Shown here in pieces: positions 1-5,412 of a DNA stretch of 6,965 nt (positions are counted from its first letter, which is position 1; every line of letters starts with the position of its first letter). Below the pieces are notes generated by a model. That model did not search any database. It was not told where the DNA came from and was given only the letters and a program-made list of their open reading frames with translations. A program made the translations under genes and the position numbers. This stretch comes from Alcaligenaceae bacterium (GTDB taxonomy: Bacteria > Pseudomonadota > Gammaproteobacteria > Burkholderiales > Burkholderiaceae): contig CANBUF010000097.1 of NCBI GenBank assembly GCA_947372575.1, positions 1 to 6,965 of the forward strand, read 5' to 3'.

Positions 1-1726
1 CCGGGCGATGGGTTTCTTCGGGCAGATTAGCCAGTCCATAGCGTCTGAGTATGCGTCCAAAGATCGGCCAGGAGGTCAGTACTGCCAGAGGAATGGCTAA
101 GGCCAGACCACCAAATAGGACAACGGCATAAGGCAGCAACTCAGGGTGGCGAATACCCAGCAGGCAGAGCAGGGCAAAACCTAGGAGTGTGTGCGGCCAG
201 AATTGTCGGATAGCAGCATCCAGTGGGACTGAGTGGTCATCTCTCGTCTGGCCACCCCAACCGGTTTTTTTGCCGAATAGCAGTCCGGCTAAAAAGATGG
301 TGTGATTAAGCCAGGTAATCGGCGTCATCAATACTGACAGGATCATTTCGAGCGTAAAGCCAAGACTAAAGCGTAGCGCCCCACCAAACGATTGTCGCTG
401 ATCTGCTCTGAGTAATACGTCGATTGCGCCTGCGATCTTTGGCAGGTACCACATCAGTAGTGCCAGGATAAACAGGGCCGTACCTGAATCGTGATGCATA
501 AACGCACTGGGTGTTGGGGAGAACGCAAGCATGATGCTGCCAAGTGTCAGTAAGCAGATCCAGGCGGGAGACCCGAGGAACATGAACACCGCATTGACGA
601 GCTGAAAGCGACTGACGGGTTTGAGTCCTGGCATCGCGAGTAAATGCACATATTGCATGTTGCCTTCACACCAGCGCAGATCGCGCCGGATGTATTCGAT
701 CAGTGTGGGAGGATTTTCTTCCCAGCTTTCATCTTCTGCCGGAAGTACACGCACATCAAAGCCTGCGCGGCGCATCAGAACGGCCTCGATCTGGTCATGG
801 CTCAGAATGTAGTGGCTGTGTCCATGACGATCCGTAAACGTCGGTAGCTCGCAATCAGTGATGAAGGGTGCCAGCCGTATAGCAGCATTGTGTCCCCAAT
901 AAGGACCACAATCGCCTTGCCACCATGCCGTGCCGATCGTGTAGGAGCGCATACCCAGGCGCATCCCAAACTGAAAAAGTCTTGTAAAGCCGCTGGTCGT
1001 TGGCATCCCGACGACGAGCCCCTGCAAAATGCCAAGCGTTGGGTTCGCCTGCATGATGCGCACGAGTCGCAAAATAGCCCCACCGGTCATAAAGCTGTCT
1101 GCATCAAGCGTGATCGCTACATCATGGTTGGCGCCCCAGCGCGTACAAAAATCGGCGATGTTGCCGGCCTTGTATCCCGCATTGTCGGTTCGTCGCCGAT
1201 AGGTGAGTGCAAGGCGGCCCTCCCAGGCTTGTGCCAATTCATCAAAACATGTCTGCTCGTGCAGCGCGTGCTGCGCATCATTGGTATCACTCAAGACATA
1301 GACATGCATGTGTTCGGCGATCCCAGGTGTCGCGAGTCCTTGCATGGTGGCGGTGAGGTTACGGATCAGACGCTCGGGACTTTCGTTGCGAATACACAGC
1401 AAAATTGCTGTCGAGCAGGTGATCGGCCCATGCGGATCGATTCCACTTGCGATTGGAATGACAGCGGCGATGGGGTCTTTTACAAATCGCCAGATCACGA
1501 AACCGATGCTTGCGTTCCAGAAGCCCGTGGTCATCCAGGGTAGTGTGATGCTAAATAAAACTAGCATGATGATCCCACCCACACTTAAATGATCGAAACG
1601 CAGCGCAGTGGCCATGAGTTCGAGCATCCCGATCATGGAGGCGATGACAAGTGCTCCAAAAAGGATGCGCCGTCTTCGCATGCCTGTGGAACTTGGGGAC
1701 GCACGATTACTTCCGGGTGGATTCAT
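1..1726 (-). CDS. mdoH: Glucans biosynthesis glucosyltransferase MdoH/OpgH (C-terminus beyond left edge)
   Basis: Inner-membrane GT2 enzyme that polymerises glucose from UDP-glucose into the backbone of osmoregulated periplasmic glucans and probably passes the chain across the membrane. My translation of the minus strand is open for 575 codons from ATG 1726 to the window edge. Two membrane segments lie at about residues 20-42 and 49-70. The cytoplasmic GT2 domain follows: YKAGNI (185-190), the DAD metal motif in LDADS (207-211), GPYWGHN (274-280), catalytic-base region LSHD (308-311), and RRDLRWCEGN (347-356), which is the R/QxxRW motif of processive GT2 enzymes. About five further hydrophobic stretches lie between about 370 and 555. 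The family match is strong. It starts far closer to the first membrane segment than E. coli OpgH, which has a cytoplasmic tail of well over 100 residues. No opgG lies upstream; a dehydrogenase gene is divergent instead. ATG 1726 is the first in-frame start after a stop at 1772-1774. The ribosome site is weak, and ATG at codon 16 is possible. Confidence 0.93.
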   Translation of the reverse strand, partial: MNPPGSNRASPSSTGMRRRRILFGALVIASMIGMLELMATALRFDHLSVGGIIMLVLFSITLPWMTTGFWNASIGFVIWRFVKDPIAAVIPIASGIDPHGPITCSTAILLCIRNESPERLIRNLTATMQGLATPGIAEHMHVYVLSDTNDAQHALHEQTCFDELAQAWEGRLALTYRRRTDNAGYKAGNIADFCTRWGANHDVAITLDADSFMTGGAILRLVRIMQANPTLGILQGLVVGMPTTSGFTRLFQFGMRLGMRSYTIGTAWWQGDCGPYWGHNAAIRLAPFITDCELPTFTDRHGHSHYILSHDQIEAVLMRRAGFDVRVLPAEDESWEENPPTLIEYIRRDLRWCEGNMQYVHLLAMPGLKPVSRFQLVNAVFMFLGSPAWICLLTLGSIMLAFSPTPSAFMHHDSGTALFILALLMWYLPKIAGAIDVLLRADQRQSFGGALRFSLGFTLEMILSVLMTPITWLNHTIFLAGLLFGKKTGWGGQTRDDHSVPLDAAIRQFWPHTLLGFALLCLLGIRHPELLPYAVVLFGGLALAIPLAVLTSWPIFGRILRRYGLANLPEETHRP

Positions 1727-1754
1727 TTTTGAACGATTCTGGATGGGTTTTACG

Positions 1755-1782
1755 TTGTGTTCCTGATGCGCTCATCTATACT
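1755..1782 (+). promoter_or_regulatory. Putative sigma70 promoter for the dehydrogenase operon
   Basis: TTGTGT (1755-1760) and TATACT (1777-1782) are separated by 16 bp. The -10 matches the consensus at five of six positions; the -35 has only the TTG. A start point near 1789 would place the GTG 1757 and ATG 1766 start codons of the downstream frame upstream of the transcript, which favours a later start such as GTG 1847. Its -10 box is embedded in the left arm of the inverted repeat at 1776-1805. Prediction by eye only. Confidence 0.35.
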
Positions 1783-1805
1783 GGATGCATCTCCCCGCAG
1801 TATAG
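1776..1805. promoter_or_regulatory. 8-bp perfect inverted repeat between divergent mdoH and dehydrogenase genes
   Basis: CTATACTG (1776-1783) and CAGTATAG (1798-1805) are exact inverted copies with a 14-bp spacer, so the arm centres are 22 bp apart, about two helical turns. Each arm contains TATACT on one strand, so the symmetry could be a dimeric repressor operator covering both -10 regions. Alternatively it could be two back-to-back -10 boxes. I found no convincing -35 for the leftward direction. Confidence 0.4.
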
Positions 1806-1846
1806 GGCAGAGCCAATTTTATTTAGCAAACCTCCCGGATTTCCAA

Positions 1847-2854
1847 GTGGTCAACTATCAGAACGATCCCAACGCTGCCTTGCCTGCCCAGTGCCAGGCG
1901 CTTTGGTATACCGCACCAGGCCAGGCGCAGATTCTTGGCGAAAGTATTGCCGCACCAGGTCGTGACGAGGTTCGCGTCTGCGCCTTGACGGGGGCGCTCA
2001 GCCGTGGCACAGAGTCGCTCATCTGGAGTGGCCGGGTGCCTCCTGCAGAGTTCGATCGCATGCGTGCACCATTTATGGGCGGTGAGTTCCCCTTCCCGGT
2101 GAAATATGGCTATGCCACGGTGGGGCGTGTGCAATGCGGTCCCGCCGAACTGGTGGGTAAGCAAGTCTTTAGTCTGACACCTCACCAGACCCTTTTCAAT
2201 ATTGCGACATCCGCGGTGATCCCTTTGCCTGCGAATGTGCCGGCCGAGCGTGCGGTACTGGCTGCGAACATGGAGACGGCACTCAATGCCGTCTGGGACG
2301 CAATGCCGGGTCCTGCCGATCGCATTGCGATTGTGGGCGGTGGTGTGGTGGGCATGCTGGTGGCTTACTTGTGTGGACATCTGCCTGGTGCCGATGTGAC
2401 GCTGGTGGATGTGAATGCAGACCGTGCACCGATCGCGCTCAGCCTGGGTCTGAAATTCGCCACGCCTGAACAGGCTCCGTTAGATTGCGATCTCGTGGTG
2501 CATTGCAGTGGTGCACCGCAGGGGCTGACCACAGCGCTCTCGCTTGCTGGTGAAGAGGCGAGCGTCATTGAAATGAGCTGGTATGGTGATCGCGTCGTTT
2601 CGGTTCCGCTGGGTGGCGCGTTTCATAGCCGGCAATTGCGCCTCCAGTCCAGTCAGGTGGGGCATATTTCTTCTGCACGACGCCCGCGCTGGACGTATCA
2701 GCGACGGCTGACTGCTGCACTGGGTTTGCTTGCGGATCCGCGACTTGATGTGCTGATTGCTCCGCCCGTTGCCTTTAAAGATTTGCCTGCACGTCTGCCT
2801 GATATTCTCGGGCCTGCAAGCCGCACGCTTTGCCAATTGATTCAATACGTTTAA
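1847..2854 (+). CDS. MDR-family NAD-type dehydrogenase lacking zinc ligands (BchC-like 'zinc-binding alcohol dehydrogenase')
   Basis: Medium-chain dehydrogenase/reductase, probably about 335 residues. From GTG 1847, the N-terminal catalytic half carries LSRGTES (51-57), where zinc-dependent alcohol dehydrogenases have GxCGTD, and KYGYATVG (86-93), where they have GHE. The Cys, His and Glu zinc ligands and the four-Cys structural zinc loop are all absent, although such proteins are often labelled zinc-binding. The SRGTE pattern recalls BchC, the bacteriochlorophyll hydroxyethyl dehydrogenase. The Rossmann motif GGGVVG (164-169) is followed by LVDVN; its Asp188 at the end of strand 2 suggests NAD(H) over NADP(H). 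EMSWYGD and the SSQVG segment are typical of this subfamily as I remember it. The first gene of a plus-strand trio, it probably oxidises or reduces an intermediate made with the neighbours; the substrate is unknown. The frame is open from GTG 1757 (ATG 1766 also possible), but homology seems to begin only at about 1895. TTG 1880 is a further option, and no candidate has a good ribosome site. Confidence 0.85.
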   Translation: MVNYQNDPNAALPAQCQALWYTAPGQAQILGESIAAPGRDEVRVCALTGALSRGTESLIWSGRVPPAEFDRMRAPFMGGEFPFPVKYGYATVGRVQCGPAELVGKQVFSLTPHQTLFNIATSAVIPLPANVPAERAVLAANMETALNAVWDAMPGPADRIAIVGGGVVGMLVAYLCGHLPGADVTLVDVNADRAPIALSLGLKFATPEQAPLDCDLVVHCSGAPQGLTTALSLAGEEASVIEMSWYGDRVVSVPLGGAFHSRQLRLQSSQVGHISSARRPRWTYQRRLTAALGLLADPRLDVLIAPPVAFKDLPARLPDILGPASRTLCQLIQYV

Positions 2855-2858
2855 ACCT

Positions 2859-2880
2859 TCCGATCGTTTGATACGACGGA
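2859..2880 (+). other. Intercistronic hairpin just upstream of the PTPS ribosome site
   Basis: TCCG (2859-2862) and TCGT (2864-2867) pair with CGGA (2877-2880) and ACGA (2873-2876). This gives an 8-bp stem with one bulged A and a TTGAT loop. No T-run follows, so it is not an intrinsic terminator. It ends 5 nt before the TGAGGA ribosome site (2885-2890), so it might affect message processing or initiation. No energy was computed. Confidence 0.35.
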
Positions 2881-2896
2881 TTACTGAGGAAATTCC

Positions 2897-3298
2897 ATGT
2901 TTACAGTTGAAGTTCGTGATCACATCATGATTGCCCATTCCTTTCGTGGCGAGGTCTTTGGGCCGGCACAGGCATTGCATGGTGCGACCTTTGTGGTGGA
3001 TGCGGCCTTTATTTCAAAGACCCTTGATGTCAACGGTATCGTGATCGATATTGGTCGTGCCATGGATATCCTCAAAGCAGTGCTCAAGCCGTTGAATTAT
3101 TCCAACCTCGATGAGCGCGAAGAATTCAAAGGTCAAAACACGACGACTGAATTTTTAACCAAATATATTTTTGACGCGCTGGCCAAGGCTGCACGTGAAA
3201 ATGCACTTGGCCGTGATGGTCAGGAACTCCATGCGATTCGTGTGACGATTTCAGAGTCTCATGTTGCGCGTGCCTGGTATGAGGCGGCGATTTGGTGA
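2897..3298 (+). CDS. Divergent 6-pyruvoyl-tetrahydropterin synthase / QueD-fold protein
   Basis: A 133-residue protein of the PTPS/QueD (6-carboxytetrahydropterin synthase) fold, normal in length for the family. Family landmarks are the first zinc histidine region IAHSF (H14), LHGATF (27-32) in place of LHGHNY, IVIDIGRAMDILK (48-60) matching the VxDF helix, LNYSNLDE (66-73) in place of LDHxxLN, NTTTEFL (81-87), and ISESHVARAWYE (118-129) with the pterin-anchoring Glu (E120). By alignment in my head, one zinc His (A30), the catalytic Cys (A24), the catalytic Asp (N67) and the catalytic His (Y68) are all replaced. It probably binds a pterin or related ring but is unlikely to carry out the normal QueD or PTPS reaction. 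I recall HGATF relatives beside similar dehydrogenases, so this may be a conserved subfamily. It is second in the trio, 42 bp after the dehydrogenase stop. A good ribosome site, TGAGGA (2885-2890), sits 6 nt before ATG and fixes the start. Confidence 0.88.
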   Translation: MFTVEVRDHIMIAHSFRGEVFGPAQALHGATFVVDAAFISKTLDVNGIVIDIGRAMDILKAVLKPLNYSNLDEREEFKGQNTTTEFLTKYIFDALAKAARENALGRDGQELHAIRVTISESHVARAWYEAAIW

Positions 3299-3326
3299 TT
3301 ATGTTTCAGCGCTTATCAGCATCGAC

Positions 3327-4391
3327 GTGGACCAGACTCAATTGAAGCGTATTGTTTTTGCTTTTCCCGGGGACCTTGATACACCGACTGGTGGCTACAT
3401 CTACGATCGGCGCATCATTGCAGGGCTTGAAGCCCTCGGCTGGACTATCGATCGGCTCAGTCTTGGCGATGGTTTTCCCTGGCCAAGTGCAGCACAGGTT
3501 GATTTTGCACAACGGGTCTTGCTTGATATTCCTACCGATTGCCCTGTCGTGATTGATGGCCTGGCGTTTGCTGTGATTCCTGAGCTCGCACAACGTTTGT
3601 CTGCGCGCCATCCTTTGATTGCTCTGGTGCATCATCCACTTGCGCTAGAGTCAGGTCTTACTGCACAGCAGGTCCAGATACTCCGGGTAAGCGAAATCGC
3701 AGCGCTCACCCATGCGCGACATGTGATCGTGACGAGCCCTGCAACGGCCAAAGGCCTGAGCGCCGATTTTGGCGTTCAAGCTTCCCGCATTTCGGTCGTC
3801 TGTCCTGGCACCGATCGTGCACAGCTTGCGCGCGGCAGCCAGGAGCAATCGCTGCACCTGTTGTCAGTGGGTTCGATTGTGTCGCGTAAAGGTTTTGATA
3901 TTCTGATTGCTGCGCTGGCAACTCTTACGGATTTACCCTGGCAATTGTCGATTGCCGGGGATCGCACGCGTGATGCGGTTGCTTCTGCGCAGCTGGATCG
4001 GGATATTGATCGCTTTGATCTGGCTGGGCGAATCAGCTTGCTGGGCGCAGTCAGCGCCGAGGTGCTCGAGTCACTGTATATGCAAGCCGATTTGTTTGTA
4101 TTGGCCTCGCGCTTTGAGGGCTATGGCATGGCCTTTGCCGAAGCGCTTGCACATGGTTTGCCGGTAGTCGGCACCACTGCAGGTGCGATTCCGGATACCG
4201 TGCCGCCTGGCGCAGGTGTTCTCGTCGCGCCAAACGATGTCCCACAGCTCGCGCAGGCGTTGCGTCAAATCATGACAGACCCGGTATGCAGGGCGCAGTT
4301 GTCCCGCGGCGCGTTGCAGGCGGCGCACGTCCAACCTACCTGGCAGAATAGTGCAACTGAATTTTCAAAGATTCTTGGGCTGTTTGTTTAG
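3327..4391 (+). CDS. GT4-family glycosyltransferase (GT-B fold)
   Basis: A retaining glycosyltransferase of family GT4, about 354 residues with no membrane segment, so a cytoplasmic enzyme transferring a sugar from a nucleotide-sugar donor. The N-terminal half begins with FAFPGDLDTPTGGY (11-24), the glycine-rich acceptor-side loop, and has VHHPLALE (101-108). The C-terminal donor half has VGSIVSRKGFD (181-191), the lysine region contacting the donor phosphate, and RFEGYGMAFAEALAHG (262-277), in which E264 and E272 form the EX7E motif. It follows the PTPS-like gene, so its acceptor may be the pterin-like product. The start is uncertain. ATG 3261 and ATG 3279 give frames overlapping the conserved C-terminus of the PTPS-like gene, and their extra residues look unlike the family. 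GTG 3327, 28 bp after that stop, or TTG 3342 fit the conserved beginning better. No start has a clear ribosome site. Its last 27 bases overlap the opposite-strand reductase. Confidence 0.87.
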   Translation: MDQTQLKRIVFAFPGDLDTPTGGYIYDRRIIAGLEALGWTIDRLSLGDGFPWPSAAQVDFAQRVLLDIPTDCPVVIDGLAFAVIPELAQRLSARHPLIALVHHPLALESGLTAQQVQILRVSEIAALTHARHVIVTSPATAKGLSADFGVQASRISVVCPGTDRAQLARGSQEQSLHLLSVGSIVSRKGFDILIAALATLTDLPWQLSIAGDRTRDAVASAQLDRDIDRFDLAGRISLLGAVSAEVLESLYMQADLFVLASRFEGYGMAFAEALAHGLPVVGTTAGAIPDTVPPGAGVLVAPNDVPQLAQALRQIMTDPVCRAQLSRGALQAAHVQPTWQNSATEFSKILGLFV

Positions 4392-5192
4392 CGCAGACAG
4401 ATCACAATCAAACAAGACCTCGTTGTCCAGTTTGTGGGTATGCACCACTAGTCTGTCTGCCTGATCCATGTGTTCGATCGCTGGCAGTGTAAAACCGGGC
4501 CGGCCAGATCCCATGATGATGGGGGCAACGATGACGTGCAGACGATCCAGGCATCCGGCCGCCATGAATCTTGAGACCGTATCGGCGCCTCCTTCGATCA
4601 GAATTCTGTGCAGTCCCAGACTCGCCAGGCCTTCGAGAATGCTTGTCGGTGAAATTTTCCCATCGACCACTGGCAGGTACAGGATCTCGACCCCGGATGG
4701 CGCCCTGTAGGGTTGTCCGACTTCTGTAATGATGATTCGGCGGGCACCGTCGTCATTGAACATCCTGGCATTCTTACCCAGTCTGTTTTTAGGATCAATG
4801 ACTACGCGTGCAGGATGCTGTCCAGATACCAGTCGAACAGTAAGCAAGGGATCATCGGCGATCGCCGTACCCACACCTACGACGACCGCATCGACCAGTG
4901 CACGCAATCGATGCAGGTGCGTCAGACCGGGTGTGCCATTGATGTACTTAGACTGCCCGGTGATGGTGGCAATTCGACCATCGATGGTCTGACCGATTTG
5001 GCCCACCACCATGCGCTCGTGGGTTGGTCTCGGGCGCAACGGCCCAAAAATCTCTGCCCATGCGTCAGGTAGCGCGCGCAACGGATCGGCAAACGCAAGC
5101 AAGAGCGCCTCCCACTGTCCCTGCTGTGGCTCGGAATGGGATAAAGAGTCAGGCATAGATGCAGCGGGGTTGATCCCGATCGAAATGACCAT
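4365..5192 (-). CDS. RibD C-terminal-domain reductase, stand-alone (no deaminase domain)
   Basis: A 275-residue protein whose residues about 60-265 form a RibD_C / dihydrofolate-reductase-like domain. This family reduces the ribosyl side chain of the riboflavin-pathway pyrimidine to ribityl using NADPH. Visible motifs are VVGQIGQTIDGRIAT (62-76), HRLRALVDAVVVGVGT (94-109), ADDPLLTVR (112-120), ARVVIDPKNRLG (128-139), ILIEGGADT (197-205) and the VAPIIMGSG stretch (222-230). The zinc CDA deaminase half of bacterial RibD (HxE, PCxxxGxxPPC) is absent. Instead there is a roughly 60-residue N-terminal extension with a WEALLLAF segment, which I think is shared by relatives in similar clusters. It is divergent from the GTP cyclohydrolase II gene and tail to tail with the glycosyltransferase gene. 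Without a deaminase it could act directly on the GTP cyclohydrolase II product, as fungal and archaeal reductases do, or on another pterin-like substrate. ATG 5192 is used; ATG 5156 is also possible, and neither has a clear ribosome site. Confidence 0.88.
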   Translation of the reverse strand: MVISIGINPAASMPDSLSHSEPQQGQWEALLLAFADPLRALPDAWAEIFGPLRPRPTHERMVVGQIGQTIDGRIATITGQSKYINGTPGLTHLHRLRALVDAVVVGVGTAIADDPLLTVRLVSGQHPARVVIDPKNRLGKNARMFNDDGARRIIITEVGQPYRAPSGVEILYLPVVDGKISPTSILEGLASLGLHRILIEGGADTVSRFMAAGCLDRLHVIVAPIIMGSGRPGFTLPAIEHMDQADRLVVHTHKLDNEVLFDCDLSALNKQPKNL

Positions 5193-5256
5193 TGGGCGCT
5201 TTTAAGAAAAAAGAAGTAGGAAATTTAGGTATTTACCCTGTTACTTTACAGCACGG

Positions 5257-5265
5257 TGGCATAAT
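5257..5265 (+). promoter_or_regulatory. Putative extended -10 promoter for ribA
   Basis: TGGCATAAT fits the extended -10 pattern TGnTATAAT at all but one position. No good -35 lies 16-18 bp upstream, which is tolerated for extended -10 promoters. A start near 5272 would give a leader of about 140 nt before ATG 5413. A weaker alternative is TTGGCA (5366-5371) with TTTAGA (5389-5394), 17 bp apart and close to the gene. The rest of the 5193-5412 divergent region is AT-rich near the reductase start; I recognise no FMN riboswitch in it. Confidence 0.35.
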
Positions 5266-5284
5266 GCAAATGTTTAATTCACGT

Positions 5285-5305
5285 CATAAAGAAAAGCTTT
5301 TTATG
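5285..5305. repeat. Imperfect AT-rich palindrome in the ribA leader
   Basis: The core AAAAGCTTTT (5292-5301) is a perfect 10-bp palindrome. It is flanked by CATAAA (5285-5290) and TTTATG (5300-5305), inverted copies of each other that share two bases with the core. It lies downstream of the putative extended -10, so it could be an operator or part of a leader structure. Such AT-rich palindromes also occur by chance in intergenic DNA. Confidence 0.3.
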
Positions 5306-5412
5306 TAGTGTATGCCTGGCATGCATGCACAAACAAATTCATGCTTTTCAGGCTGATATTCTTCCTTGGCACGCAGTACTCATTAATGTTTAGAAAATCG
5401 GCAGAAGACTCA

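Noticed and set aside
802..1083. 93-codon open frame on the minus strand inside mdoH
   Set aside because: Out of frame with mdoH, which shows continuous family motifs across the same region, so no frameshift is needed.
890..1543. 217-codon open frame on the plus strand
   Set aside because: It is antisense to the conserved GT2 core of mdoH, has no recognisable motifs, and its amino-acid make-up (rich in Arg, Cys and His) is typical of a shadow frame.
1823..2380. 185-codon open frame opposite the dehydrogenase
   Set aside because: It has no motifs, is His/Arg-rich and lies opposite a well-supported gene.
3261..3326. ATG-initiated N-terminal extension of the glycosyltransferase overlapping the PTPS-like gene
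   Set aside because: The overlapped bases encode the conserved PTPS C-terminus in the other frame, and the extra residues do not resemble the start of GT4 relatives; kept only as an alternative start.
5308..5412. Upstream extension of ribA with a hydrophobic segment resembling a signal anchor
   Set aside because: The GTG-start extension overlaps the presumed leader, cyclohydrolase II is cytoplasmic, and recognisable protein begins at ATG 5413.
5193..5412. FMN riboswitch ahead of the riboflavin-type genes
   Set aside because: I could not find the conserved RFN-element segments in this region on either strand.
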